Source: Tetragonia tetragonoides
Taxonomy: Eukaryota > Streptophyta > Magnoliopsida > Caryophyllales > Aizoaceae
Assembly (NCBI GenBank): GCA_038025085.1
Contig: CM076151.1
Coordinates: 9,739,001 to 9,803,000, forward strand
Reading direction: 5' to 3'
Length of the DNA: 64,000 bases
Numbering within the stretch: position 1 is the stretch's first letter; each line of letters begins with the position of its first letter. The notes below the pieces were generated by a model, which saw only the letters and a program-made list of their open reading frames with translations, was not told the DNA's origin and did no database searches. Position numbers and translations under genes: made by a program. This document shows, piece after piece, positions 20,344-32,509 of the stretch.

Positions 20344-23300
20344 ACGGAGAGTTGAAGGATAAACAAGAAGACCCAACACAATTAAAGTCACCCTCTGCTT
20401 CTAACGGATCAATTTGTGGGTTTGATTCGCTTCATCATCTCCTTGGTTCTTCTCTTTCCCCAGATGTCTTTCAGGTATTACTAATTTTTTTCTTTATTTT
20501 ATTCTTATTTTTCTGGGTTTTTTTTTGGTGGTTATGTTGATTTGGGTTTGTTAACAGCAACTTGTTTTGCTTGGAAATGATAGAATCATGGAGGATTTGG
20601 TGAAATTTTATTGAAGTCTAATTGGTTAATTGTTATTTGTGATCAAGTTTTCCTTGATGCCTTGAAACTCTGATGAAGATCTTATGATGATTGATTGTTC
20701 AAAATTTGCAAATTTTCAGGTTGTTTTTAATGTTGATGTTCTAAGAATACATTTGATGTGAGGCTGCATATTTGGATATTGATTACTGCTTATGATGTTC
20801 TAAGGATACATTTGATCAGATTATGTAGTGATTGTCTAGACTAGGGCTTCTTATTGAAATAACAATTTGCTATGGATTACTTGTGTAACTCTAGTCTTTA
20901 AAGGTTTTTTTTTTTCTTAATAATAATTTTCTTCCCTTTTCGGTTTGTTTTTTTTTCTTCCTACACTAATGTTAGTTGTTATTAGCTTCTTCTTCCCTTA
21001 ATTTCTTATACTGAATAAGGAAACAGGTGCTTCAAGCTGATATGTTTATGCTTTATAGTTGAGACTCACTGTTGAGACTTGAGACCACAATATAAGTTAA
21101 AACTTTAGGGTCCTAACTCCTAAGCACTTGTTAAAGTTTGCTATCATCTAGTGTTTAGTTTGATGGAAACTTAGGCATTGAATTCCTGAAGTTGGGAGTA
21201 ACTATACGTCTAGTTTGATCGTGAAAGACGACAGCTCATTGGTTTGTCTAAAACAAAATACTACACATTGTTATGTTTCTCTCACAAAACAGTTATGATA
21301 AAGATATATGCAAGTAGGTATCACCAAAGTCATTCATGTTGCATAGTCACTTATATGAGAGATCATTGCTAACTGGTATGTATTGTATAAGGCAAAATTA
21401 GTCAATTACTCGGCCTGCTATCTACTCCTTGTGTTTTATTCTTTTTTCCTGATAATCGATGCATCAAAGAGGCAAGAGCCTCTGTGACACATGGTACGTG
21501 TTTGATGGTGGAATTGGATGCTGTGACAGGAAGTCAGCAGGTTGCTTCTGGGAATGAACTGTGGAAAACCACTGGATCATATAACACTGCCAGCAGCAGC
21601 TGTCGGTGTTTCCTCTAACCATGATTTTGACCTCCAGGTTTGGCTTCTTACACAGTTGGATTTTTGCTGCCCGGATTGGCAACTTGAAATGTTCATGGTT
21701 TCTTTCTGACATGTGTAGCATTTCTAAAGAATACAAAGAACACGTAAAAGATGTGAACCCTAGCAATTCGAGATTTCTTTTGCTTATAGAAACCGCTTCT
21801 ATGATATGTGAGTTAGGGGCACCGGATATATCATTTAGCATCCAAGTACGTAACTGTTGCCTGACGACAGAGAGTAATGAATAAGGACTTGAATTGCTTG
21901 GTTCCTCGCTTATAGGACATGTAGGCCAGACGCCAGAATAGCTCATTTTCACATATCCTTGAGCAACCATGTGAAATTGTCAAATAACTGGCCCATAGCT
22001 TTTTCCTTTATGGTGTGCTAGAAGACTGGATGCACTTAATCCGTATTCTAGAAGTAAAGAAAAAACGCTTTACGTGTATTTGGACAGGCATATTGCTTTG
22101 ATGCTCAGAAAGAATCTCTAAGAGAACCTCGGATTGTACGGGTTGGTCTCATTCAGAACTCCACTGCTCTTCCCACTACTGCAACTTTTTCAGAACAGAG
22201 AAGGGCTATCTTTGATAAAGTAAAGCCCATCATTGAGGCTGCAGGTGCTTCAGGAGTCAATATTTTATGCCTGCAAGTATGTTATACCTTTAAGAACTTT
22301 AAACTAACCCCCTAGAACTCTGTTAGTAAATCTTTTATTAAGTGCTGGCATATGTTTATACAGGAAGCATGGACTATGCCGTTTGCATTTTGTACTCGAG
22401 AGAAGAGCTGGTGTGAATTTGCAGAGCCTGTTGATGGGGAGTCAACTCAATTTCTTCAGGATCTTGCAAGGAAATACAACATGGTTATAGTAAGTCCCAT
22501 CCTGGAGAGAGATGTTATACATGGAGAGACTATATGGAACACAGCTGTTATAATTGGAAATCACGGAAACATAATAGGCAAGCATCGAAAGGTATTTGCA
22601 GCTTATCTTCCCTGGTCAGTTCCTATTTCTGTTACCAGCATCCCATACTCATATTTGCATTTGGCAGAACCATATTCCTAGGGTTGGGGACTTCAACGAG
22701 AGTACATATTATATGGAAGGGAACACTGGGCACCCTGTCTTCGAGACTGCATATGGAAAAATTGCCGTGAACATCTGCTATGGGAGGCATCATCCTTTGA
22801 ATTGGATGGGATTTGGCTTAAATGGTGCAGAGATTGTATTCAACCCTTCAGCTACCGTTGGTGAACTCAGTGAACCCATGTGGCCTATTGAGGTTCTCTA
22901 TCATCACTGCCTGCCTTTCTTTTCCTTATGTTGTTTCTGCTTGCTTTTTATGCCTCATTGTGGCTTGTTTCCCAATTCTAAAATAGTTGTCTCACTTCTA
23001 AGTGGTAACTTCTTTTCTGTGAGATGATAGTGAACATTGCCAAACTTGGAAAGTGAGACAACTATTTTTCTGGAGTCTGCAACTGTGATGAAATGCCACG
23101 TCATTTCTTTTGTGCAATCTTTTTTTCTTTTCGCTAACGGAGTATTTTACAGGCACGCAATGCTGCTATAGCAAATAACTACTTTGTTGGGTCAATTAAT
23201 CGTGTTGGAACCGAGACCTTTCCCAATCCATTCACATCAGGCGATGGGAAGCCACAGCATAAGGATTTTGGTCACTTCTATGGCTCCAGTCATTTTTCCG

Positions 23301-23518
23301 CACCAGATGCATCATGCACCCCATCCCTTTCACGTTACAGAGACGGCTTGATAGTTGCAGACATGGATTTGAACCTTTGCAGACAGATCAAAGATAAATG
23401 GGGATTCAGAATGACAGCTAGGTACGAACTCTATGCAGAGATGCTCGCTCGCTATGTGAGACCAGACTTTCAACCCCAGATAATTTCTGATCCATTGCTA
23501 CATAAGAGTTCAGCTTAA
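20337..23518 (+). CDS. PYD3: Beta-ureidopropionase (N-carbamoyl-beta-alanine amidohydrolase)
   Basis: Six exons: 20337-20474, 21530-21637, 22088-22276, 22364-22591, 22668-22892 and 23153-23518, giving 417 residues, close to the plant enzyme length. It catalyses the last step of reductive pyrimidine breakdown, releasing beta-alanine, CO2 and ammonia. The nitrilase-superfamily triad is visible: Glu146 in [15 protein letters not shown], Lys221 in [16 protein letters not shown], and Cys258 in [13 protein letters not shown]. The highly conserved [20 protein letters not shown] and [20 protein letters not shown] follow. The short second exon ([18 protein letters not shown]) is easily missed but is needed to match the family. 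No transit peptide is obvious, consistent with a cytosolic enzyme. The neighbour order with FBPase II and HEN4-like is discussed in the findings. Confidence 0.96.
22977..23068. repeat. Short inverted repeat in PYD3 intron 5
   Basis: The left arm aaatagttgtctcactt (about 22981-22997) is complementary to aagtgagacaactattt (about 23051-23067), with about 50 nt between them. It is likely a small MITE. Confidence 0.6.
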
Positions 23519-24133
23519 CTCAGTCCCTACTGTTTAGTGTCTCATATCCTTTGTTCTGTCTCAACAAATGTGACTGTTGTAAATTATTTGCAAGCTTGTA
23601 CATTTCTAAGAATTGTAAATTAAAATAAGAGGCCCTGGTGGTAGGGCTTATTGGTCTCTACCTTGTTCTACAGCTTGGTTTGGTTCATCTCTAAGCAGAA
23701 CCAGCACATACTGAGAAATCGTATGCATAGAGTTATCGTACACTGAGAACCAGCAGAACCTCCCCCTGGTCCATTGGGTATGATTTTCAGGTTAACGTTT
23801 TTCTTTTTGGAACTTCTTATGGCATAGAAGGATAATTGGATTGCCTTCCCAAGGGTGACTTTGTTCATAAAAGTAAAACACACCTAATTGCATATTTTTA
23901 CAAAACAGTTTTGTATTTCCTTTTGGTTTTTTTTCAATACTGTTTTCCCACTTGTTTCTTTACGTACTTTCACTTACAGCTCACTTCTAATAACAACTAC
24001 AACTAAGAGTTACAGCTCGCAGCTACAAGTACAATTAGTTTTGCCAAACAGAACTGTATAGAAGCTAAGTGACTATGAAGTGCATTAGTGGATAACTTGA
24101 TATAGTGGAGGGGAAAAATTAGTGAAAACAAAA
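23519..24133. other. Intergenic, PYD3 3' region
   Basis: This contains the PYD3 3' UTR and, at about 23970-24060, a fragment (gcagctacaa, then ttttgccaaacag) like the right end of the MITE at 37262-37477. No gene was seen. Confidence 0.45.
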
Positions 24134-24506
24134 TACCAAAGAGAAGAGCAAAATGAGGGAGTTCAAGTGGTAGAGCTTTCACCCCTCTAACCTATAAGTT
24201 TATGGATTCGAGACTCATTCATTGCCTTCAATTTCGGATTGATGGTGGTATTTGTTGTTAAAGGTCTTTAGGCCACCCCCATATAATGGCCCAAAGAGCC
24301 AGGTTCCTTGCCTATTCAAAAAAACAATAGTAAGTTTTATGTGAGGTCGCTATTTAGAAATGTAGGGATCATATGTTTCATTGGAAAGTGACCCTTATTT
24401 CATTCGAAAGTGACCATCGTCTCACCAAAAGTTACAAAAAACCGTCTTATAGAAGTTTTGTAAAAAAAGAAAAAGAAAAAGAAAAAGAAAAAGTACCAAA
24501 GAGAAG
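24134..24506 (+). mobile_element. Long SINE with 13-bp target-site duplication
   Basis: The 13-bp taccaaagagaag flanks the element at 24134-24146 and 24494-24506. The 347-bp body starts with a tRNA-like head (box A-like gttcaagtggtagagc near 24161, box B-like ggattcgagactc near 24204). It then carries a module with gtgagg and tcaccaaaagttac blocks (24330-24450) and ends in an (aaaaag)n tail. A diverged copy of that module alone is at 25098-25262. The module may be part of the SINE family or a later insertion into it. Confidence 0.82.
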
Positions 24507-24530
24507 GAAAAGGGTAAAATTCAAAAATAT

Positions 24531-24616
24531 GGGGTGAGAGAGGCTCGAACTCTCGACCTCAGGATCACTCAATTTAGCTATGAGACCTACGCGCTAGCCA
24601 ACTGCGCCACCACCCC
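24531..24616 (-). tRNA. tRNA-Met(CAU), elongator, with 13-nt intron
   Basis: The minus strand folds as a cloverleaf. The acceptor GGGGTGG pairs with TCACCCC and is followed by discriminator A. The D arm is GCGCAGTTGGCTAGCGC, the anticodon loop contains CTCATA, and the T arm is GAGAGTTCGAGCCTCTC. A 13-nt intron (GCTAAATTGAGTG) sits after position 37, as in plant elongator tRNA-Met genes. A run of T's (24522-24526 on the minus strand) follows as the Pol III terminator. Confidence 0.96.
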
Positions 24617-25097
24617 ATGTTGATGTCAGATTAACTGGTAATTTTTTAAGTACAAACTTGTTCATTTTATTGCTTAATTTCCTTCTCTTGGTCAAGTTTT
24701 CTTAAGGCAAGTTGTGTAAATTATAACTGAAATGTATATTCATAATTGCAAGTTTAGATTCAGGTGCCCTATAGCAATTTTGTTGTTATCACTTAACTTT
24801 AATTGGAAGTTGTTTTTTATAATTCCACTAGTCATAATGTTATACTAGAGTTCCACACCTTAGTGTACTTGTGTCAAAACTCAAAAATTCTTCCAATTGC
24901 GACCTTACCCTGTCTATGTTGCCCTTCATGTTCAATATAACTCAGCTTAGATTATAGTATGCGTTTTTTTTTTTATCCCTTTTACCTAGCTTAGTCATTG
25001 TTACTTGTTGAGAATGAAAGAGTGGTCAAGTATAAGCAACTTCACTTTAATCAGCGCATTTATCATATTGGTGCATTTCTCACTTTTTCATTGTCTT

Positions 25098-25262
25098 AGC
25101 AGTAAGTTTTGTGTGAGACCAATTTACAAAAAAATAGGGCCACTAACTCACTGTTTGGAAATAAAGGGGTCACTTATAGTGAATAGTGACCTTTAGTTCA
25201 TTGAAAAGTGACATCGTCTCACCGAAAGTTATAAAAAAATTGTCTTATAAAGTTTTTGTACT
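25098..25262. repeat. Diverged copy of the SINE-associated module
   Basis: The order gtaagttttgtgtgagac, gtcacttatag, gtgaatagtgacc, catcgtctcaccgaaagtta and gtcttataaagtttttgta matches the right half of the element at 24134-24506 without its tRNA-like head. The ends are partly inverted (gtgagac versus gtctcac), so it may be an independent MITE. Confidence 0.6.
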
Positions 25263-25562
25263 GTCTTAAATAGTTCTTGGAAAGTGTAAACTGCCCCACC
25301 ATATTGACATCATATGAGAACAGAACACTAAAAACCTAAACGTGAATCAACTTATATTTTTTTTGCAAGAAATTATTATTATTATTATTATTATAAAAAA
25401 AATATGTTGACAAAAAAAAATATGTTGACAAAATAAAAAAAATATGTTGACAAAATAAAATATGACTCAAAAGAATTGCAGTAAATATATAATGGCAACT
25501 AGTAGAAGTTTTTAGGGGGGATAAAAGAAATGTCAAAAGGGGGAGGAAAAAGAAACAGCTTT

Positions 25563-25647
25563 GGGGTGAGAGAGGCTCGAACTCTCGACCTCAGGATCAC
25601 TCAAGTAGCTATGAGACCTACGCGCTAGCCAACTGCGCCACCACCCC
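25563..25647 (-). tRNA. tRNA-Met(CAU), elongator, with 12-nt intron
   Basis: The mature part is identical to the tRNA gene at 24531-24616. The intron is GCTACTTGAGTG, one base shorter and differing in its centre. A T-run terminator on the minus strand lies just beyond the 3' end (plus-strand gaaaaagaaac at about 25545). Two direct copies about 1 kb apart point to a local tandem duplication. Confidence 0.96.
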
Positions 25648-25854
25648 GTTGTTGACCATGAGCCAAATTTTAGCATACTATATCAAACTGAAACTCTTAA
25701 ATTTTTTTTTTTTTTTTTTTTTTGTGCTACTTTGAGTAAAATAGTTGACATTGGCACAGGTGTACCAACTGCTGGTTGAACTTCAAATACCAGTTTGGTA
25801 ATTTCAATTCAGCTTTACTACCCACAAAATAAAAGAAACAGAAATACACAAGAC

Positions 25855-28800
25855 ATGCTCCCAATTTGGCTAATTTTGATCCTTTGGGCTCAAACCCTTT
25901 ATGCAACTACCAATGGTAGCATCAATTTTGATGAAGCTACTGCAAAGCAGGTGTTAGAGGCAGCTAGGAGAGAGAAACAATGGTTGGTGACAATAAGAAG
26001 AAAAATCCATGAGAACCCAGAATTGAGTTTCCAAGAACACAACACCAGTGCTCTTATCAGAAATGAGCTTCACAAGCTTGGCATCTCTTATGAATACCCT
26101 TTTGCTCAAACTGGGGTTGTTGCTACTGTTGGGTCTGGTTCACCACCTGTTGTGGCTCTCAGGGCTGATATGGATGCCCTTCCTTTGCAGGTTTTGTTGA
26201 ATTCTTCCTCTAAAGTAGCCAAAGATTAAGTTTTTTTTTTTTTTTTTTTTTGTTGATTGTCTTGATTTTGTCACTATTGGCTAATTGTATTGATTGCCCC
26301 TTTTGTTAAGTTTTTCCCTGAAAAGACTCAAACTTTTGAATATTTTGATCAGGTACTTGTGTTTCTGTTCTCTTCTTCATGGTACCTTTTAAATTCATCT
26401 TTTTGGTGGTTGTTTGGTGGTTGTTTGGTGGTGTGTTTGGGTGAAATGAGAGGATAAAGCAATCTTGTGAGCTAGGTTTAATTTGTTGGAAACTTGAGCT
26501 TACTCCTTTGACTATTTGTGTTTGCTTGGTGCTATTTTTCCAAGCATTTGTAATCTTTTGATTTAGAGGGCTCATATGCATCTGTGTTCTAAGTTTCTAG
26601 CAAATTGAAGTATTTTGTGGATGAGATTTTATATTTTTATTGATGAACAATTACGGAAAAAACAAGTACTAGGATTTGATGCAAGATTTCCCATAATGCT
26701 ATTGCTTTTTGAGATATTGTAGATTTTTTCCATGCTTTTGTCAAATAAGATTGAAATGGCACTTTGATGAATGTGTTCTTTTGATGGATGGCCTTGGTGT
26801 AACCATAATTTTATTTAATGGTGTTTATGCTTGCAAACAGGAGCTTGTAGATTGGGAGCATAAGAGCAAAGTTGACGGTAAAATGCATGGTTGTGGACAT
26901 GATGCTCATACTACGATGCTCCTTGGTGCTGCTAAATTGCTAAATCAAAGAAAGGATCATCTCAAGGTTGGTTTTGGGCCTTTTCGCAAACAGATTATAT
27001 AGTGCAGTCAATTAATGTTTATATGTCCTGTTACTGTAATCAATCTGTGCGTCTGAATGCTGGAGGCTGAACATTAATATATACAGAAAAGTCAGTTGAA
27101 ACCAGCGCTTTCATCTAAGACAATTTTTTAAGACAGCCATGTTTGATTAGGGTATAATGGTCTTCAGAGCTCTTCTGCTAGGAGAATGCAGTGATAAGCT
27201 CCAACCACTCTGAAACCCCAAACGGCAGCACAAGGTCCTTACTAGATTTGATTGGATACTTTGAATTTGCAGCATCACCTGTTGACATATTTCAGGAGTT
27301 ACAACTACCAAGTAATAATCTTTCCAAAATACAGTACATCTTGTTATTTCTATTTTGAAAAAGTGGTTTCAATTTGAATTGCCAAGAGCATTTCGAACTC
27401 TCAGAAATACAGAGAACAAAGTTTCCAATTTATAGCTTGAGGAACAGCTCGCCAAAACTAAAAACTGAAAGTTTATTAGCAAGTCTGAAGTTTTATAATT
27501 AAATTAGACAAGATGGAGCCAGCTGAGTACTTTTCAGTTTTCACTTGCCTTGTTCAGTGTTGCTTCAGGTGGTTCCTTTTAGTATTTCTGGTAACCCAAC
27601 CATTCGGGTCTGCATTTTCTTCTATCTGGGGTTATAATTTTCTTCTCACCTAGCTAGTTGCTTTTTCTACATTCTCCCATGCATTTGACTATAAAATTTG
27701 GACCAACCTTTGCAGTTTGTGCACTGCAAGAAAAACCATTGCAGACACTATATATTAGATAGTACTTACCACCTTTGTTATTTCTGAATGAGTCGTTAAC
27801 TTTCAGGCATTATTACTACAAAAATATTTGTCTGAACCGATCCATAGGTATCTAAACATAATATATCACTTCACTTGTTGCCTTTTTTCTCTTACAATAT
27901 GTGCACACTTGTTCCAGGCTAATAGTATAGTCCGCATTTCTGTAATTTTGTTAGCTTGGTTTGTCATTTCAATTTCATTTCTTAACATATGCATTTTGTG
28001 ACTCATCAAGGGAACTGTCAGATTGCTTTTCCAGCCTGCTGAAGAGGGAGGTGCAGGTGCATCTCACATGATAAAGGAAGGTGCCCTCGGTGAAGCCAAA
28101 GCAATTTTTGGAATGCATGTTGATTTCACAAAACCTACAGGGAGCATTGCTATTATTTCTGGGCCCATGTGTGCAGCAGTGAGCATGTTCAAAGTGAAAG
28201 TTGAAGGAAAGGGAGGGCATGCTGCATTTCCTCATGTTACCAGAGATCCAGTAGTCTCAGCATCATTCATCATTCTGGCATTACAGCAACTAATTTCAAG
28301 AGAAGCAGATCCGCTAACTAGCCATGTATCTACTTCTTCACTTTTGTAGTTCTGTGAGAATGTGGTTCTGTCTTTTACCTCTAATTACTGGGTTTTTTCA
28401 CCATGATATGCTACTTCGCCATAACAGCATAGTTGGAAGACAATCCTGTCGTGTGACATTTTCAATAGATTGTACTAGCTAAACCAATGTGACAAATACT
28501 AATAGGCTAACTGTTGCTTTTGCTGAAGGTACTCTCTGTTACATTTGTCAAAGGTGGCACAGCTAACAACATAATTCCTTCATCTGTTGAATTTGGGGGA
28601 ACACTCAGGAGTCTTACTACTGACGGGCTACACTGGCTTCAGCACAGGTTGAAAGAGGTACACTTTGTTTCTGAACAACAATATTTTCTCATTTCTTTCT
28701 GATATAGAGAGATTACCTGATCATAGTCCAAAGCTGCTGGCATATGTACAATCTCTTGTATCTGTGATGACTATCTGCTGACATATTTAAGTATCTTGGC

Positions 28801-29600
28801 CAATAAAATTTGATATTAGAGGTAAAGGAGTTGATTTGTTCTAAAATCCTAGGTCAAATAATAGCATCATTCATGACAAGGTTGTACCTCAATGATGTTG
28901 AAGTCCATTAATCGACGCCTCATAAGGAGGGTATTGGCTAGAATGGACTGGTGCTGAGCAGTATTTAACCCAAACAGGGACATGGCTTTTGCTGCATTAT
29001 TTACATACTAGCCTGTTACTGGCCCTTATGGACGTATGGTATAGGATTAATTAGTTCAACTGCTTAATTAAACAGATGTGGAAAATTTGAATAATTGCAA
29101 CCTTACTCGAGTATAATTCAGTTAGGTTTGTTCCTAGCATGTGCATTTTACCCAAATTATGCAGCTCTTTTTCAGTGACTATTGATTGCTAGAAATGAAA
29201 CTTGTAATACTTATTCTAGGTGGTTGAGTTAGAAGCAGCTTTACATAGATGTCAAGCATATGTCGACTTTGATGAAGAAAATCACCCTCCTTATCCTGCG
29301 ACCATCAATGATGATATGTTATACCAACATGTGAAAACTACCGGGGGACTTCTACTTGGTCCTGGGAATGTCCTGGCGGCTCAGAAGGTGATGGCCGGTG
29401 AAGACTTCTCATTCTATCAAGAAATGATCCCTGGAATGATGATTGGTATAGGTATCAGAAATGAGACAGTTAGTGCAATACACTCCCCACATTCTCCTCA
29501 CTTCTTCCTTGATGAGGATGTTCTCCCCATCGGAGCTGCATTACATGCTGTGTTTGCAGAGACGTACCTTAACCAACTCCAAAGTTCTGTCATATTGTGA
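25855..29600 (+). CDS. IAA-amino acid hydrolase, ILR1-like (M20D amidohydrolase)
   Basis: Five exons: 25855-26190, 26841-26966, 28011-28325, 28529-28657 and 29220-29600, giving 428 residues. A signal peptide is evident ([19 protein letters not shown]). The M20D zinc/manganese site is complete: Cys130 and His132 in [10 protein letters not shown], Glu166 in [11 protein letters not shown], His190 in FGMHVD, and His393 in the [13 protein letters not shown] stretch. The dimerisation domain carries [18 protein letters not shown]. Family members hydrolyse auxin (and some jasmonate) amino-acid conjugates in the ER lumen. The C-terminus here is [10 protein letters not shown], with no KDEL/HDEL-type retrieval signal, so ER retention is not supported by the sequence. 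Which ILL subgroup it belongs to was not resolved. Confidence 0.94.
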
Positions 29601-30182
29601 AGCATTGACGAAACAGAAACAGGGCCCCAATCAAAGTCTTCTGTTTTTACTCTTCAATCAAATGCTTTCCAGTGAGCATTTGAAAAAGAAAATACAAGTC
29701 TTTGTGTAGAGTTATGAAGGAATTTTTTCTGACTGTTGGATTCAAGAATACAGTGTACACATACGGTTTTCTTTCATAGATTGGAGCAAGAGTTGCAAAT
29801 TATTTGATATCAAAGGAACATAGAAAAAGTCCACAGATGCATTAGTTTGTAATTGTAATTCAAAGTGAGAGTTCATTTTCATGCGTAAAAAACATGATCT
29901 CCAAGGGAAGTGATACCCGGGAATTCACGTAATCATGGAACTTCACAATTTGGTTTCAAATCTGCTGCTAGAGCAATATGTATTGTAGATCACATTTTTC
30001 CTTTTTCACTGTGATAAGGTTTTTTTTATCCCCTTTCTTTTTTCTGTTGTTGTTGTTGTTGTTGACATTGTTACTAGAAAGATAGAACCAACTTCTTGAA
30101 TTGCTAAGCTGAGGTGAGTCAGTTCTCTCTTTATCTTTCTCTGTGGTTTTCTCAGATGCTAATACCAAAAATATAAACTAAA
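29601..30182. other. Intergenic, 3' region of the ILR1-like gene
   Basis: This covers the 3' UTR and downstream AT-rich DNA with a short (tgt)n run at about 30043-30063. No gene was seen. Confidence 0.5.
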
Positions 30183-31130
30183 CTAGGTGTATGCCCCGTG
30201 CGATGCACGGGCTTGTAGTTTATCATTAGAAAATATATTTTGAATGTTATCAAGAAAATAGATTAATGATTTATTAATAGTGTATATAATAACTAAAATG
30301 GAGTTATCCGTACAAAATCAAAGTTGTGCTATGTGGACTATAAAGTTGTTTATGTGACATGCGATAACAGTTTTTTGGATTTAAATGGATAAATTAATTT
30401 ATATTTTTCATACTTTAAATAATTAATCACAAAATTAGTTAAATGATATATTCCCACACCTTGATATACTCTATCAACCAACACATTTGCACATTTGTGT
30501 ACTTATGTAGTCCATAAATTTATTTACCTACCTTTATTAATAGTCAATATACTACTATTGGTTCTTATCTCTCTTTGGTTTAAATATTTTTTTTATATAA
30601 TATTACTTGTGTGTCATGTAATGTGATATGGCAACGATTATTTTGATCCATGTAGATAAATTAGTTTCCCTTGTTCACATTATTTTACCAATTTACCATA
30701 TTGCTCGATCTCCATGAATCATGTATTTTTGTTGGGGTACGAAATCACTTTGAAGATTGAGATGCATAATACGTGAATTTATCTGTTAGTTTTAAAGTCT
30801 TTATGCATCTATTACTTCTTTTTTTTAGAAGGCTTTATGCATCTATTACTTGTGATTACTTTCCCTTATTAAATTCGTTGTATCTAGTTTTCAGCATAGT
30901 TTAGTTTAAGTTTAATTATGGTTCATGTATCTTTCACTCAAAAAAAATATTTATATGTTCCAAGTATCCTAATTTAATTAGATAACATGATTCATTATCC
31001 TTATTAATTGGTTAATTTGGCATTAACTTTTGGATATGATGATGATTGGAAATGGTGATCGACATGCAGAACACGTGCCAATACAACAGTGTATATGATC
31101 CAATTTTAGTACACGATAGATTCATTTTTA
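30183..31130 (-). mobile_element. Helitron-like non-autonomous element, copy A
   Basis: On the minus strand the sequence ends with a GC hairpin (CCCGTGC atc GCACGGG) followed a few bases later by CTAG and then T. This is the classical Helitron 3' end (hairpin, CTRR, insertion before T). The body is AT-rich and non-coding. The inner end near 31063-31110 (acacgtgccaatacaac, then tgatccaatt) recurs at about 32414-32445. The 5' terminus was not fixed. Confidence 0.65.
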
Positions 31131-31540
31131 TAGTATATTCTTTTTTCTGAAAATTCTTAATGAGTTAATATTTACTCGTTGAAATATGCCGATTGACGTG
31201 ATATATTAAAAAAAAATTATGGTTTATGAAATTTAAGTCATTAAAGAATGGAACAATAACTTTTATGAATACTAATGATATAATTTTAATGGTTAGTGAG
31301 AGTAGTAAGTCAGTAACTAAACTTCGCCTACTTTTTAAGGTATATACATCGAATCATGAAATGTCGCCTATGTATGCAATGACATGGATGCCACATGTCA
31401 ATACAACAATTGTCGTGGTTTTCTTTTATACTCATTGTGATGCACGACCTTGTTAGTATATCATGATTTATAAGTGTCCCGCCCTTTTTAAGTGTCATTT
31501 TAGATGTTCGTCGTGTTTAATTTGACCTCAATTTGTGGAA

Positions 31541-31900
31541 AAACTATTTAGATTCAAAATATGAAAGAATATTTGTTGGATTCGTATTGGAAAGTAATTT
31601 CACCATATATAATTTTCATAATTTTTACGTACTCCGATTTATGAGAAAATTGTGGTCAAAACTCAACATCGAAAATTTGAAACGAAAAACTATTTAGATT
31701 CAAAATATGAAAGAATATTTGTTGGATTCTTATTGGAAAGTAATTTCACCATATATAATTTTCATAATTTTTACGTACTCCGATTTATGAGAAAATTGTG
31801 GTCAAAACTCAACATCGAAAATTTGAAACGAAAAATTATTTAGATTCAAAATATGAAAGAATATTTGTTGGGTTTTTATTAGAAAATACTTTTACAATAT
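31541..31900 (+). repeat. 146-bp tandem repeat, about 2.4 copies
   Basis: The phrase aaactatttagattcaaaat starts at 31541 and 31687, and again with one change at 31833, spaced exactly 146 bp apart. The first two units are nearly identical over their full length; the third decays after about 60 bp. Confidence 0.92.
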
Positions 31901-32444
31901 AATTTTCATTTTCTTAACATACTTCGATGTAATATGTTAAATTTCCTATGCGTCATATTATTTGGTATGTAGCGGTTATTTGGACTCCATCGGAATATAT
32001 CAATCAATGTTCTCATTCTTTTTTAATTAAAATAATTGTTGAAGAAATTAATTATGTTTACGACTACCTTATTCACGGTCACGTTCTACCAATACTATGT
32101 TTCTCCATTTCCATAAGGTTTAATCATGTAATGCCCAATAATTGTTTTCTACTATATTGCTCAGGTATAAAATCACTTAGAAAATCAAGATGTATGTATA
32201 AAAATTATTACTTGTGACAATTCTCCCTTATTAAATTCGATGTGCCTAATCTTTTATATAATTTAGGTTAAGTTCATGAACCGTATTTATGTTGTTTATG
32301 TTCATGTATCATACTTTAATTAGATTATAAGGTTCATGCATGTATTTAATTAATTAAGTGACATAGCATTAACTACTGGATATGATGCTGATTGGGTATG
32401 CTGACATGGCATGACACGTGTCAATGCAGCAACGTGCATGATCC

Positions 32445-32448
<4 letters not shown>

Positions 32449-32507
<59 letters not shown>
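32449..32507. repeat. (AT)n microsatellite
   Basis: An uninterrupted run of about 29 AT units at the inner edge of the Helitron-like region. It is expected to be highly length-variable. Confidence 0.97.
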
Positions 32508-32508
<1 letters not shown>

Positions 32509-32509
32509 T

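Noticed and set aside
21464..21970. 168-codon open frame on the minus strand over PYD3 exon 2
   Set aside because: It overlaps a coding exon in the opposite strand, shows no domain I recognise, and has no splice or leader context.
25370..25450. CRISPR-like or regulatory array of short repeats (att)n and aatatgttgaca
   Set aside because: These are simple AT-rich slippage repeats in a plant intergenic region, without unique spacers of constant size.
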